This document shows positions 9,725 to 21,485 of a DNA stretch of 64,000 bases, one piece after another. Where the stretch lies: assembly GCF_030534335.1 (NCBI RefSeq), contig NZ_CP130565.1:4175501-4239500 (forward strand), read 5' to 3'. This DNA comes from Marivirga harenae (GTDB lineage Bacteria > Bacteroidota > Bacteroidia > Cytophagales > Cyclobacteriaceae). The translations under genes were made by a program, and so were the position numbers. Position 1 is the first letter of the stretch. Each line of letters starts with the position of its first letter. The notes beneath the pieces were generated by a model. The model searched no databases. It saw nothing but the letters and a program-made list of their open reading frames with translations, and was not told where the DNA came from.

Positions 9725-10414
9725 ATGAACTTTAAAGCATATTTCTATTGGATAGTTGCAGTACTTGAAATAATCTCTTTGTCTTTTGAGGTTAACATCT
9801 TACACCAAATTTGTAAACCACTATTGATGATAGCTCTTTTGATTTATTTTTGGGATAAATCAGATAGTAGAAAAGATGAAAAATGGGTAAGTTTTGTCAC
9901 TTTAGCATTAGCTTTTAGTTGGATCGGTGACATAATGCTGCTATTCGCTTTTAAACACTTTATGTTCTTTTTTGCTGGCATCTCAGCATTTTTAGTAGCT
10001 CATATCGCCTATATCATAGCCTACAGAAGAGCAACTTTTCAAGACAAGCTAAACTTTAGTTGGTCTTTTTTCCCAGTAATTGTAGTAGCTTATTTAGCTT
10101 TAATGGCATATTTGATTTTACCATACATAGATAGTGTAATCCAAGTCCCAATTACTCTTTATGCAATAATTTTAGCATTAATGATAGTCGTAGCATGGTT
10201 TCGTAAAAATCAAACTACCGATGATAGCTTCCAATTAGTGGTATTGGGCGCAGCATTATTCACTATTTCCGACTCTGTTCTTGCCATCAATCGTTTTTCT
10301 CACACCATACCCTATGCTGGAGTTGCAGTAATGAGTACCTACATTATTGCTCAGTGGCTTATAGTAAACGGATTGTTAAAGCATAAGAAAACCCCAAGTG
10401 ATAACACAATATAA
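9725..10414 (+). CDS. Lysoplasmalogenase (YhhN/TMEM86 family)
   Basis: An integral membrane protein of 229 residues with about eight hydrophobic segments. The family motifs are visible: KPLLMIALLIYF near 30-41, FSWIGDIMLL near 64-73, and a C-terminal segment with SDSVLAINRF near 182-191 followed by YAGVAVMSTYIIAQWLI. The conserved acidic residues within the membrane segments are kept. Characterised members hydrolyse the vinyl-ether bond of lysoplasmalogens, but whether this bacterium has plasmalogens is unknown. It precedes the riboswitch-controlled methionine operon, which has its own promoter, so the two are probably separate units. Confidence 0.85.
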   Translation: MNFKAYFYWIVAVLEIISLSFEVNILHQICKPLLMIALLIYFWDKSDSRKDEKWVSFVTLALAFSWIGDIMLLFAFKHFMFFFAGISAFLVAHIAYIIAYRRATFQDKLNFSWSFFPVIVVAYLALMAYLILPYIDSVIQVPITLYAIILALMIVVAWFRKNQTTDDSFQLVVLGAALFTISDSVLAINRFSHTIPYAGVAVMSTYIIAQWLIVNGLLKHKKTPSDNTI

Positions 10415-10497
10415 TCTTCTTAAAATTCAGATAAAATCAATAGTTTATTCTGTAAAAAAATTATTTTTAAAATAAGTAATTTTTATTTGGAATGATG

Positions 10498-10530
10498 TTT
10501 GTTTATTTCAAAAAGCTTTTCCTACATTTG
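10498..10530 (+). promoter_or_regulatory. Promoter of the methionine leader/metYX-hom unit
   Basis: TTTG (10498-10501) and TACATTTG (10523-10530, matching TAnnTTTG) are separated by 21 nt. Transcription would begin near 10536-10540, directly before the aptamer. The match to the phylum consensus is good. Confidence 0.6.
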
Positions 10531-10543
10531 AATTATTAAATCA

Positions 10544-10634
10544 ATTTATAACGAAGAGGTAAGAGACAGGCTCTATGATCCTCTGGCAACCTGATTCAAG
10601 GTGCCAAATCCTGCCCGATAAGGGAAATATAAAT
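10544..10634 (+). promoter_or_regulatory. SAM-I-like riboswitch aptamer
   Basis: Core bases of the SAM-I clan are visible: GGCAACC (10585-10591) facing GGTGCC (10600-10605) for P3, followed by AAATCCTG. By hand the fold is as follows. P1 is 10544-10550 with 10628-10634 (7 bp). P2 is 10555-10559 with 10580-10584, extended by 10562-10565 with 10571-10574. P4 is CCC 10614-10616 with GGG 10622-10624. A pseudoknot can form between CAGG 10567-10570 and CCTG 10610-10613. It should bind S-adenosylmethionine and turn down the downstream methionine genes. The P1 strand ends on the base before the leader-peptide ATG, so SAM binding would bury the initiation region, pointing to translational control. Whether it is classical SAM-I or a SAM-I/IV variant needs a covariance model. 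Confidence 0.85.
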
Positions 10635-10784
10635 ATGAAAGCATTACACAACTCAAGTCAAAGCGTACAATTCGCAGTTCAACAATCAACTGGATTCAAT
10701 TCTCGAATCAAGTTCAGTATTTCAATTAATCACAACGATATTTTTTTAGCTCCCATGCGAATGTGCATGTGCTGTAGTTGTTAA
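10635..10784 (+). CDS. Met/Cys-terminated leader peptide
   Basis: A 49-codon ORF that starts immediately after the riboswitch P1 helix and ends with the residues MRMCMCCSC before TAA. Seven of the last nine residues are Met or Cys. It has no signal peptide, and the middle is polar with Ser, Asn and Gln. The position (between a SAM sensor and metY-metX-hom) and composition suggest a ribosome-stalling leader that reads Met-tRNA or Cys-tRNA supply. It could instead be a conserved small protein in its own right. The gap of 204 nt to metY holds hairpin potential that could couple its translation to metY. Real translation is inferred, not shown. Confidence 0.65.
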   Translation: MKALHNSSQSVQFAVQQSTGFNSRIKFSISINHNDIFLAPMRMCMCCSC

Positions 10785-13306
<2,522 letters not shown>

Positions 13307-13320
<14 letters not shown>

Positions 13321-14500
13321 AGCGGGATTATTCGGATTAGGAGTAGTAGGCTCTGGAGTTTATACTATGCTAAAGCAAAATGAAAAATATGGCATTTCGA
13401 TAGAGAAAATTGCCGTGAAGAACATTGATAAAGCAAGAGAAATAAATTTACCTGATGAAATTCTTACTTCAAAACCGGAGGAAATCTTAGAAAATAACGA
13501 TGTAGATGTCATCATCGAATTAATTAACGAGCCTGAAGAGGCATTTGATATCGTTAAAAAGGCATTCGAAAAAGGAAAATCAGTAGTGAGTGCTAATAAA
13601 AAAATGGTAGCACTTCATCATCAAGAATTGTTGCAACTAAGCGAAAAGTATGGAGTCAAATTCTTTTACGAAGGTGCAGTATGCGGTAGCGTGCCAATTT
13701 TAAGATTGCTTGACCAACATTACAAGTCAGATTCAATAAAATCTGTAAAAGCCATCGCTAATGGGACTTGCAATTTTATTCTCTCAAAAATGACAGCTGA
13801 AAATCAGGATTACGACTCAGCATTGCAGGATGCCCAAGATTTGGGCTTCGCGGAATTAGATCCTTATTCGGATGTAAGTGGTGAGGACACCCGTTTTAAA
13901 TTGGCCATTATGATTTATCATGCATTTGGAATTTTTGTACATCCCAATGCAATCTCTTTGGAGGGAATTAATTATTTGGATGAAATACTTGTGCAATTTG
14001 CTCAAAAGAATAAGTTAAAAATCAAATTAATTGGACAGGCTCAAAAGATCAATGGTGAAATAAAAGCTAAAGTAGAACCGCAATTGGTCAGTGAAAAGCA
14101 AGACTTCTATAACATTGAAAATGAATACAATGGAATATTAGTGGATGCTGAATTTACTGGAGAGCAGTTTGTAAAAGGTAAAGGAGCAGGAAGCTTTCCT
14201 ACAGCATTAGCTGTCTTATCTAATTTAAAGGATTTGAAATATGACTTAGCAATAGCCAAGTCTTCGGTAAAAAAGGAATTTGAATATTCGTTTAATGCTG
14301 CAAAGGAGATTTACTTTATTGGTGGTTTTGAGAATGAATTATCAGGCCTAGATATATTGGAACAAGAAGAAAACTACTATTTAGTAAAAGCGGAATTTAT
14401 ACAGTTAGAGAAATTCAAACAGCAGCAACCCAATCTCTATTGGGTACAAATATCTCAAGATATTTACGATAAAATCAAAAAACATGAGGTGGTGATTTAG
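13307..14500 (+). CDS. hom: Homoserine dehydrogenase
   Basis: NAD(P)-dependent homoserine dehydrogenase (397 residues), reducing aspartate semialdehyde to homoserine, the precursor of methionine and threonine. The Rossmann motif GLGVVGSG lies at 10-17, the catalytic region contains NGTCNFILSKM, and FAELDPYSDVSGEDTRFK holds the conserved Asp and Lys residues. It is a monofunctional form with no aspartokinase domain. The C-terminal about 80 residues are divergent and do not show an obvious ACT motif, so feedback control may be absent or different. Its presence as third gene makes the operon a complete aspartate-semialdehyde-to-homocysteine module. Confidence 0.92.
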
Positions 14501-14550
14501 GTTAGCCATCTTTTTTAGTTTACTTTGGCTGTACAAAAAATGAAGTAAAA

Positions 14551-15462
14551 ATGAAAATTGCAGTTCTATCAAGAAATCCAAACTTATACTCTACAAGAAG
14601 ACTAATTGAAGCAATTGAGCAAAAAGGACATGAACCACTTCGTCTTGACCATATGCATTGCGACATAATCATGGATGAAGCAGGGCCATCTATATACTAT
14701 CATGGTGAAAAATTAGAAAAAATTGATGCTATTATCCCTAGAATTGGGGCGTCAGTCACATTTTACGGAACTGCAGTTGTCCGTCAATTTGAAATGATGA
14801 AGACATTTAGCGCAGTGGATTCATTAGCCATAACTCGTTCAAGAGATAAGTTAAGAAGTTTGCAAATTCTATCTCGTTCGGGATTAGCCATGCCTCGCAC
14901 TGCATTTACAAATCGATCCGAAAATGCTGGTGATTACATATTAGAGCATCTTGGAAAAGCTCCTGTCGTTTTAAAACTATTGGAAGGAACCCAAGGATTA
15001 GGTGTTGTTTTAGCAGAAACCAGAAAAGCAGCTGTTTCTGTAATAGAGGCTTTTGAAGGATTGAAAGCGCGGATCATCATGCAAGAATTTATAAAAGAAG
15101 CTGGAGGTGCAGATATCCGTGTTTTTGTAGTAGATGGAGAAGTTGTTGGAGCCATGAAACGTCAAGGAAAGGAAGGTGAATTTCGTTCTAATTTACACAG
15201 AGGTGGATCTGCTAATGTTATAAAATTGAGCAGGGCTGAAAAAGCAGCCGCATTAAAAGCCGCCAAAGCTATGGGGCTAGCCATTGCGGGTGTTGATATG
15301 TTGCAGTCTTCCAGAGGGCCTTTAATATTGGAAGTAAATTCTTCTCCGGGTTTGGAAGGAATTGAAAAGGCTACTGGAAAAGATATTGCATTAAGAATCG
15401 TGGAATATATTGAAAGAGGGTTGGATAAAAAGCGATTACCGAAAGATAAGGTGAAAGCGTAA
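14551..15462 (+). CDS. rimK: RimK-type ATP-grasp glutamate ligase
   Basis: An ATP-grasp ligase of 303 residues that adds glutamate to the C-terminus of ribosomal protein S6 in E. coli. The N-terminal pre-ATP-grasp domain (about 1-100) begins with the typical [21 protein letters not shown]-grasp motifs include [17 protein letters not shown] (about 136-152), IMQEFI, and the Mg-binding [10 protein letters not shown] near 266-275. Substrate may be S6 or another protein/peptide carboxylate, and the family cannot be separated by sequence alone. It lies 50 nt after hom and has its own terminator. It may be cotranscribed with the methionine genes, but no functional link is known. Confidence 0.88.
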   Translation: MKIAVLSRNPNLYSTRRLIEAIEQKGHEPLRLDHMHCDIIMDEAGPSIYYHGEKLEKIDAIIPRIGASVTFYGTAVVRQFEMMKTFSAVDSLAITRSRDKLRSLQILSRSGLAMPRTAFTNRSENAGDYILEHLGKAPVVLKLLEGTQGLGVVLAETRKAAVSVIEAFEGLKARIIMQEFIKEAGGADIRVFVVDGEVVGAMKRQGKEGEFRSNLHRGGSANVIKLSRAEKAAALKAAKAMGLAIAGVDMLQSSRGPLILEVNSSPGLEGIEKATGKDIALRIVEYIERGLDKKRLPKDKVKA

Positions 15463-15467
15463 GTAAG

Positions 15468-15613
15468 AGAACCTAGATTCTGGAACCAAGAACCTAGACA
15501 GTAACTAATAATCCATCAACTTACCCAAAATTTCTTAAACATTTCAAAAAATGAAAGGGCCGTTTTCATGCGAAAAAAGCCCTATTTTTATCTAGATCCT
15601 AGACTCTTGGTTC
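15468..15613. repeat. Flanking direct and inverted repeats around rimK/clpX terminator
   Basis: AGAACCTAGA occurs twice (15468-15477 and 15489-15498). GAACCAAGA (15483-15491) is repeated inverted as TCTTGGTTC (15605-15613). The whole region between rimK and clpX is built of CTAG/CCAAGA-like words. This looks like a dispersed intergenic repeat unit rather than gene sequence. Confidence 0.5.
15556..15583. terminator. rimK/clpX convergent terminator
   Basis: AGGGC (15556-15560) pairs with GCCCT (15579-15583), and inner TTTTC (15563-15567) pairs with GAAAA (15572-15576). It is followed by ATTTTTAT on the plus strand and a T-rich stretch on the minus strand. It lies between the convergent rimK and clpX genes. 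Confidence 0.65.
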
Positions 15614-15622
15614 TAAAGTCTA

Positions 15623-16861
15623 CTACGCTACTCTAAGATTTTTATATTTCGACTTATCAAATTTTGAAGCTGCATATTTTTTATCAATCAGGAGTTCGGT
15701 TCCAGATGATTCTCCATCAAATTCGAACATCGCATCGGTCATTATTACTTCGCAAATTGAACGTAATCCTCGCGCTCCTAATTTGAACTCCACTGCTTTA
15801 TCCACAATGTAATCCAATGCTGAATCCTCAAATTTTAACTTAATCCCTTCCATATCAAACAATTTAGAGTATTGCTTCACTAAAGCGTTTTTAGGCTCCG
15901 TTAAGATCGATTTCAATATATCTTTACTTAAAGGATCTAAATGAGTCAATACTGGCAATCGGCCTATCAACTCAGGTATCAATCCGAAATTTTTCAAATC
16001 CTGTGCAGTAATATATTGAAGGAGATTTTCCTTATCGATTTCTTCTTCTCTGGTTTCCGATTTAGCAAAGCCTAAGGGAGTAGTATTCAACCTCGAGGCT
16101 ATTCCTCTGCTTATTCCATCAAAAGCACCACCACAAATGAAAAGGATGTTTTCAGTATCGACATTGATCATTTTCTGATCAGGGTGCTTTCTTCCACCTT
16201 GAGGTGGCACATTCACTGAAGTCCCTTCCAATAATTTCAACATGGCCTGTTGAACACCTTCACCGCTTACATCTCTGGTGATAGAAGGATTATCCGATTT
16301 ACGGGCAATTTTATCTATCTCATCAATATAAACGATTCCTCTTTGGGCCGCTTCAACATTATAATCTGCAGATTGTAATAATCTGGTCAAAATACTTTCG
16401 ACATCTTCACCCACGTAACCTGCTTCAGTTAAAACTGTAGCATCAGCAATACAAAAGGGAACTTGTAAAATTTTAGCCAAAGTTTTTGCTAAATAGGTCT
16501 TACCTGTACCCGTCTCCCCTACCATAATGATATTAGACTTTTCAATCGTTACGTCATCCTTGGTAGCTTTTTGCATCAATCGTTTATAATGATTATAAAC
16601 CGCAACTGATATCACTTTTTTAGCCTCATCTTGGCCGACCACATATTGATCCAAATGTTTTTTCATTTCAATTGGACGAATTAAATTGAATTTTGGGTCT
16701 TTTGAAGATGATTTTGTTTTAACTTCTTCTTGTAGAATTTGTTGAGCCTGCGCAATACACTTATCACAAATGTGCGCGTGTATGCCCGATATCATCAAAT
16801 CAACATCTTTTTTGTTTCTCCCACAAAAAGAACAGCTTACTTGTGTTTTGTCTTCTGCCAT
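15623..16861 (-). CDS. clpX: ATP-dependent Clp protease ATPase subunit ClpX
   Basis: A hexameric AAA+ unfoldase of 412 residues that feeds substrates to ClpP. The N-terminal zinc-binding domain has Cys10, 13, 32 and 35. Walker A is GETGTGKT (116-123) and the pore loop is GYVGED. The Walker B region contains IVYIDEIDK, and the sensor/RKH-type region and C-terminal D2 small domain (GARGLRSI) are present. The length is normal. The start codon overlaps the clpP stop in a TAATG junction, so clpP and clpX are translationally coupled, as in most bacteria. Confidence 0.97.
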   Translation of the reverse strand: MAEDKTQVSCSFCGRNKKDVDLMISGIHAHICDKCIAQAQQILQEEVKTKSSSKDPKFNLIRPIEMKKHLDQYVVGQDEAKKVISVAVYNHYKRLMQKATKDDVTIEKSNIIMVGETGTGKTYLAKTLAKILQVPFCIADATVLTEAGYVGEDVESILTRLLQSADYNVEAAQRGIVYIDEIDKIARKSDNPSITRDVSGEGVQQAMLKLLEGTSVNVPPQGGRKHPDQKMINVDTENILFICGGAFDGISRGIASRLNTTPLGFAKSETREEEIDKENLLQYITAQDLKNFGLIPELIGRLPVLTHLDPLSKDILKSILTEPKNALVKQYSKLFDMEGIKLKFEDSALDYIVDKAVEFKLGARGLRSICEVIMTDAMFEFDGESSGTELLIDKKYAASKFDKSKYKNLRVA

Positions 16862-17529
16862 TACTTTCTCACTAATACTTCATCAATCAATCCATAATCC
16901 TTGGCTTCCTCTGCACGCATCCAGAAGTCCCTATCAGAATCTTTTTCTACTTGTTTGTATGATTTACCACTGTGTTTAGACAAGATATTATATAAATCCT
17001 CCTTAACAGAAAGAGTTTGTTTCAAGGAGATCTCCATATCTGAAGCTTGACCTTGCATTCCACTCATCGGTTGGTGTATCATAATTCTGGCATGTGGTAA
17101 TGCAGACCTTTTTTTCTCAGCTCCACCGGCTAATAATACCGCTCCCATACTTGCTGCCAATCCTGTACAAATTGTTCCTACATCAGGAGATATATAGTGC
17201 ATCGTATCATATATACCTAAACCAGCATAAACCGAACCACCCGGACTATTAATATAAAGACTAATGTCTTTCTTAGCATCTACAGATTGCAAAAACAATA
17301 GTTGAGCGGTAATTACGTTTGCGATATTATCATCCACTTGCATGCCCAAGAAAATTATTCTGTCCATGATTAAGCGGGAAAATACATCTATTTCCCTAAA
17401 ATTGGTGGGACGTTCCTCAATGACAGCTCTGGTCATATTTTCTACCTGCTGTACATATGAATCGACCATACTACCTGATAAACCTTCGCCTTTAACGGCA
17501 AATTTCCTAAATTCCTCTTTATTAATCAT
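16861..17529 (-). CDS. clpP: ATP-dependent Clp protease proteolytic subunit
   Basis: A serine protease subunit of 222 residues that forms the tetradecameric chamber with ClpX. The catalytic triad is Ser127 (LAASMG), His152 (MIHQPM) and Asp201 (DRDFWM). The N-terminus is about 25 residues longer than mature ClpP and may include a propeptide. It sits between tig and clpX, and has a -7 box of its own directly behind the tig terminator. It can therefore be expressed both by read-through and independently. Confidence 0.97.
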   Translation of the reverse strand: MINKEEFRKFAVKGEGLSGSMVDSYVQQVENMTRAVIEERPTNFREIDVFSRLIMDRIIFLGMQVDDNIANVITAQLLFLQSVDAKKDISLYINSPGGSVYAGLGIYDTMHYISPDVGTICTGLAASMGAVLLAGGAEKKRSALPHARIMIHQPMSGMQGQASDMEISLKQTLSVKEDLYNILSKHSGKSYKQVEKDSDRDFWMRAEEAKDYGLIDEVLVRK

Positions 17530-17550
17530 TTACGTATTTTGTTATAAGTA

Positions 17551-17558
17551 CAAATTTA
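17551..17558 (-). promoter_or_regulatory. clpP -7 promoter box
   Basis: TAAATTTG on the minus strand matches TAnnTTTG and begins where the T tract of the tig terminator ends. The -33 position reads TTT, not TTG. It lies 22 nt upstream of the clpP start codon. Confidence 0.45.
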
Positions 17559-17562
17559 AAAA

Positions 17563-17588
17563 AAAAGTCCTTCTTTAAAAGGACTTTT
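17563..17588 (-). terminator. tig intrinsic terminator
   Basis: A 10-bp perfect stem (17563-17572 with 17579-17588) with a 6-nt loop is followed on the minus strand by nine T residues. It separates tig from clpP. Confidence 0.85.
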
Positions 17589-17610
17589 CAATTAACGGTA
17601 AAATTTGCTA

Positions 17611-18954
17611 TTAGTTTGCGTCTACAGCCTTTTTAAAGCCATCGAGGTCAACTTTCTTATCTTTTATGGATATCTTCTCCTTAATAAAGTCCAAAACTCG
17701 CTTGTTAAGCATCTCTTCGTAGACTTTACGGTAGTTTTCACCATTTTCGCCTTGAAGGTAATTTTGAGCAAAACTGTCCATATTCTCACCTAACTGGTCA
17801 GCCATTCCATAAGCTCCAAATTGCTCAGCAATCATTTTCTTAGTGTAATCCATGACATCAGCATGCTCTACTTTAATATCATCTTGATTAGCATCAGCAA
17901 TTTTGTTTTTGATCAAATTCCAACGCAAATCTTTAGTATATAAATCATATTCCTTGTCAATTTGCTCTTGGGTAATCTTACCTTCGTTACTTAACAATAA
18001 CCAGTTTTTCAAGAAATCATCTGGTAAATCGAACTTTGTCTTCTCCACCAAATTATCTACCAAATCTCTATTTAAAAGGTTTTCAGTTTCCCGATCGTAG
18101 TTCTCGGCAATGGTTTCTTTTATCTTTTTATCAAATTCTTCTCTGGTTTTCACAGCATCTTTGCCAAATACCTTATCGAACAATTCTTGATTTACCTCAG
18201 CAGGTTTAGTTCTTTTGATATCAGAAACAGTTAGGATATATTCGCCAGAAGCGGCCTGAGCGTCAGTTTCATTTTGACCCAACAATCTTGATTTTGCTTC
18301 TGCAGATTTAAAAGTCTTTTCGATATCAAATTTGATTTCATCACCTTTCTTAACCCCTACGAATTGTTTCTGAGCTTTCTTTTCTGCATCCTCAATAGGC
18401 AAAACAACTTTTTCCTGAACTTCTCCGTCTGCGGTACTTAATTTCCCTTCAAGGCTATCCTCGGCTTTGCTTTCATCAACTGATTCAGTATCACCATGTT
18501 GCTTGGTTAAATTATCCATGGTTTCTTTCATCACTTTATCAGTCACCTCGATGGTGTGCTTTTCAACTTTAAATTTATCATTTAAAGGAATATCAAACTC
18601 CTCAACCAAGCCCAAAGTATATTCAAACTCAAAATCTTTTTGATTATCCCAATCTATTTTAGCAGCATCCTCTTGATTGGGTAGAGGTTCACCTAAGATT
18701 TTCAAATCGTTTTCTTTGATGTAGTCTGTCAAAGATTTTGATAACATGCTGTTGATCTCTTCAACCAAAATGCTCTTCCCGTATAGCTTCTTTACATAGG
18801 ATGTAGGCACTTTTCCAGGACGAAAACCTTTGATATTGGCTTTTTTCCTGTACTCTTTGATTTTTTGTTCAACATTAGGTTGATAATCAGCTTCATTTAG
18901 TATAATTTTAATAGAAGCATTGGTGTTGTCCTTTTTGTTGAGTGTAATGTCCAA
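17611..18954 (-). CDS. tig: Trigger factor, TTG start
   Basis: A ribosome-associated chaperone of 447 residues. The N-terminal ribosome-binding domain contains the GFRPGKVP signature (about 41-48). The middle (about 150-270) occupies the place of the FKBP-like PPIase domain but lacks the usual FKBP motifs, so the isomerase activity may be lost. The C-terminal helical chaperone arms follow. The start codon is TTG: the frame upstream has only ATT or TTA codons before a TAA, and the residues after the TTG (DITLNKKD) match the family N-terminus. It lies upstream of clpP-clpX, the usual protein-quality cluster, and 36 nt behind a hairpin following tRNA-Leu. Confidence 0.93.
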   Translation of the reverse strand: MDITLNKKDNTNASIKIILNEADYQPNVEQKIKEYRKKANIKGFRPGKVPTSYVKKLYGKSILVEEINSMLSKSLTDYIKENDLKILGEPLPNQEDAAKIDWDNQKDFEFEYTLGLVEEFDIPLNDKFKVEKHTIEVTDKVMKETMDNLTKQHGDTESVDESKAEDSLEGKLSTADGEVQEKVVLPIEDAEKKAQKQFVGVKKGDEIKFDIEKTFKSAEAKSRLLGQNETDAQAASGEYILTVSDIKRTKPAEVNQELFDKVFGKDAVKTREEFDKKIKETIAENYDRETENLLNRDLVDNLVEKTKFDLPDDFLKNWLLLSNEGKITQEQIDKEYDLYTKDLRWNLIKNKIADANQDDIKVEHADVMDYTKKMIAEQFGAYGMADQLGENMDSFAQNYLQGENGENYRKVYEEMLNKRVLDFIKEKISIKDKKVDLDGFKKAVDAN

Positions 18955-18990
18955 AACAATTAATTTTTATAGTGTTATCGATATACAAAA

Positions 18991-19032
18991 AAACCCTTCA
19001 TTCCCAAGTAATACTACTGGAACTAAGGGTTT
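18991..19032 (-). terminator. Hairpin downstream of tRNA-Leu
   Basis: AAACCCTT (18991-18998) pairs with AAGGGTTT (19025-19032), with further pairing possible inside the 26-nt loop. On the minus strand the stem runs into seven T residues. It probably ends the tRNA transcript, 36 nt before the tig start codon. Confidence 0.65.
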
Positions 19033-19040
19033 GAGTTATG

Positions 19041-19122
19041 TGCGGATGAAGGGACTCGAACCCCCATGCCGTGAGGCGCTAGATCCTAAGTCTAGTGCGT
19101 CTACCAATTTCGCCACATCCGC
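19041..19122 (-). tRNA. tRNA-Leu (anticodon UAG)
   Basis: An 82-nt tRNA on the minus strand. The acceptor stem GCGGATG pairs with CATCCGC (19116-19122 with 19042-19048). The D arm contains GGCGAAATTGGTAGACGC, and the anticodon stem CTAGA/TCTAG encloses a 7-nt loop with TAG. A short class II variable arm and the T arm GGGGGTTCGAGTCCC follow. The discriminator is A, and CCA is not encoded. Confidence 0.95.
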
Positions 19123-19224
19123 ATTCATTAATTTGAAGTGCAAAGGTACGCAAAAATATTTTCGTTGCAAGTCGGGGAAATGTTTTTTTATTGGTTATTT
19201 TGAACTTTAGTTTTTAAAGCATTT

Positions 19225-21438
19225 ATGCAGAATATAGATTTAGAAGAAGAACGTAAGATTATCCTTAGAGAGTACAGGAAACTTTTAAGGAAGTCAAAGC
19301 CATTTCTCAAGGACGGAGATGCGAAATTGATCAAAAAGGCATTCACAACCTCTATGGAAGCCCATAAGGAGATGAGAAGGAAATCAGGTGAGCCCTATAT
19401 TCTTCATCCTATTGCTGTGGCTACAATTTGTGTAGAAGAAATTGGACTAGGCACCACCTCCATTATCTCTGCCTTGCTGCATGATGTAGTGGAAGATACA
19501 GACTGGGAGCTAGAAGATATTGAGCGAGAGTTTGGAACCAAAGTATCTCCTATCATAGATGGATTGACTAAAATTTCCGGGGTATTTGAATATGGCACTT
19601 CCCAACAAGCTGAGAATTTTCGAAAAATGTTGCTAACGCTCTCGAAAGATGTTAGGGTTATTCTCATAAAATTAGCGGATCGATTGCATAATATGCGAAC
19701 GCTGGAGAGCATGCCCAGGAATAAGCAATTAAAGATAGCTTCTGAAACCATTTTTCTTTACGCCCCTTTGGCTCATCGCCTAGGCTTATACGCCATCAAG
19801 TCAGAATTGGAAGACCTGCATCTAAAATATACAGAGTCGGAGATCTATAGAGACATTGCCAATAAAATCAATAATACAAAAGCTGCTAGAAAGAGGTTTA
19901 TCAATAATTTCATTTCCCCTATTGAGGGTGAATTAAATAAATTGAAATGGAATTATTATATAAAGGGAAGGCCAAAATCAATTTACTCTATTTGGAGTAA
20001 AATGAAAAAACAAAATATTCCATTTGAGCAAGTTTACGATTTATTTGCCATTAGAATAATCATTGATGCGCCAGATGAGCATGAAAAAGCGGCATGTTGG
20101 GAGGTTTATTCAATTGTCACAGATTTTTACAAACCCAATCCTGATAGGTTAAGAGACTGGATTTCAACTCCCAAAGCTAATGGTTATGAGTCGTTACATA
20201 CTACTGTTATGAGTGACAACGGAAGTTGGGTAGAAGTTCAAATTAGAACTGCGAGAATGGATGAAATTGCCGAAAAAGGATACGCAGCGCACTGGAAATA
20301 TAAAGATCATTATACAAAACCTGAAGAAACCCGATTAGAACAATGGATTGCTAGAGTAAAGGAAATGTTGGAATCCAATGATACTAATGCTATTGAATTC
20401 TTGGATGATTTTCGGTCTAACCTTTTTTCAGACGAAGTCTTCGTTTTTACACCAAAGGGTGAATTAAAAACTTTGCCAAATGGCGCCACAGCATTAGACT
20501 TTGCCTTTGATATCCATACAGAAATTGGTGCGAAATGCTTGGGTGCAAAAGTCAACAATAAATTGGTACCGTTGAATTATGAGTTGAAAAACGGAGATCA
20601 AGTGGAAATCCTGACTTCAAATAAACAAAAACCAAGTGAAGATTGGTTGCGATTTGTAGTCAGTTCCAAGGCGAAATCTAAAATAAAGGATGTTTTAAAA
20701 GAGGATAAAAAATTTGCAGCCATTGAAGGCAAAGAAATAGTGTATAGAAAATTGAAACAGATGAAAATCGCACCATCTGATGAAGTAATCAATAAGATTA
20801 GAGCATATTTTGATGAAAAAACTCCTTTAGAATTGTATTATGGCATAGCTACAGGAAAGCACGATCCGAAAAACATCAAAAAGTTTCAGGATGAAGTATT
20901 AGATGCTCCAAATAAAAATAACAATAAGAGAATACGCTCCTCCACAGATGCAAAATCATTTGAGCAAGAATTGAAAAAAGCTAAAGGAGAGGATATGCTG
21001 CTGATTGGTGAAGACATGGACGTGGTGGATTATGTAATTGCTAAATGTTGCAACCCCATTCCCGGAGATGAGGTTTTTGGATTTGTGACGGTAAATGAAG
21101 GGATTAAAATTCACAGGACTTCATGTCCTAATGCACCGGAATTATTATCTAATCATGGCAATAGAGTAGTAAAGGCAAGATGGACATCGCAACAAGAGAT
21201 TGCCTTTTTGGCTGGCTTGCAGATTATTGGAACAGACAGAGTGGGTCTTATTAGTGACGTGACACAAATTATATCCAGTGAACTGGAAGTCAACATGCAA
21301 TCAATTTCCGTTGATACCAAGGACGGAATTTTTGAAGGGAAAATTCACCTTTTTGTTCAGAACACTAAGCATTTAGACCAACTTATCGGAAAATTGAAAG
21401 CCGTTCGAGGGATTGTCAAGGTGAACCGCTATGATTAA
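19225..21438 (+). CDS. rsh: Bifunctional (p)ppGpp synthetase/hydrolase
   Basis: A RelA/SpoT homologue of 737 residues controlling the stringent response. The N-terminal HD hydrolase domain has His61, His86-Asp87 and Glu90-Asp91, so hydrolysis should be active. The synthetase domain contains [13 protein letters not shown] and YDLFAIRII (about 250-280). The TGS domain lies at about 400-460 ([12 protein letters not shown]), and a zinc-finger/helical region with CCNPIPGD and the C-terminal ACT domain follow. All Rel/Spo domains are present in normal order. The gene is divergent from tRNA-Leu and starts at the first ATG of the frame. Confidence 0.96.
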   Translation: MQNIDLEEERKIILREYRKLLRKSKPFLKDGDAKLIKKAFTTSMEAHKEMRRKSGEPYILHPIAVATICVEEIGLGTTSIISALLHDVVEDTDWELEDIEREFGTKVSPIIDGLTKISGVFEYGTSQQAENFRKMLLTLSKDVRVILIKLADRLHNMRTLESMPRNKQLKIASETIFLYAPLAHRLGLYAIKSELEDLHLKYTESEIYRDIANKINNTKAARKRFINNFISPIEGELNKLKWNYYIKGRPKSIYSIWSKMKKQNIPFEQVYDLFAIRIIIDAPDEHEKAACWEVYSIVTDFYKPNPDRLRDWISTPKANGYESLHTTVMSDNGSWVEVQIRTARMDEIAEKGYAAHWKYKDHYTKPEETRLEQWIARVKEMLESNDTNAIEFLDDFRSNLFSDEVFVFTPKGELKTLPNGATALDFAFDIHTEIGAKCLGAKVNNKLVPLNYELKNGDQVEILTSNKQKPSEDWLRFVVSSKAKSKIKDVLKEDKKFAAIEGKEIVYRKLKQMKIAPSDEVINKIRAYFDEKTPLELYYGIATGKHDPKNIKKFQDEVLDAPNKNNNKRIRSSTDAKSFEQELKKAKGEDMLLIGEDMDVVDYVIAKCCNPIPGDEVFGFVTVNEGIKIHRTSCPNAPELLSNHGNRVVKARWTSQQEIAFLAGLQIIGTDRVGLISDVTQIISSELEVNMQSISVDTKDGIFEGKIHLFVQNTKHLDQLIGKLKAVRGIVKVNRYD

Positions 21439-21450
21439 TTGTAGATTTCC

Positions 21451-21458
21451 TATATTTG
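21451..21458 (+). promoter_or_regulatory. -7 promoter box of the Fur-family gene
   Basis: TATATTTG matches TAnnTTTG, 28 nt upstream of the ATG at 21486. No TTG lies at the usual -33 distance. Its position excludes the in-frame TTG at 21456 as a start codon. Confidence 0.5.
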
Positions 21459-21485
21459 CCAAATCAGAAGGGAGTTGATTATATT

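Noticed and set aside
10575-10784. 69-codon reading of the methionine leader ORF beginning inside the riboswitch
   Set aside because: The earlier start lies in the P2 region of the aptamer. The ATG at 10635 directly after P1 is the sensible start.
19404-19751. 115-codon antisense ORF within rsh
   Set aside because: Serine-rich antisense translation of a conserved coding region; no independent support.
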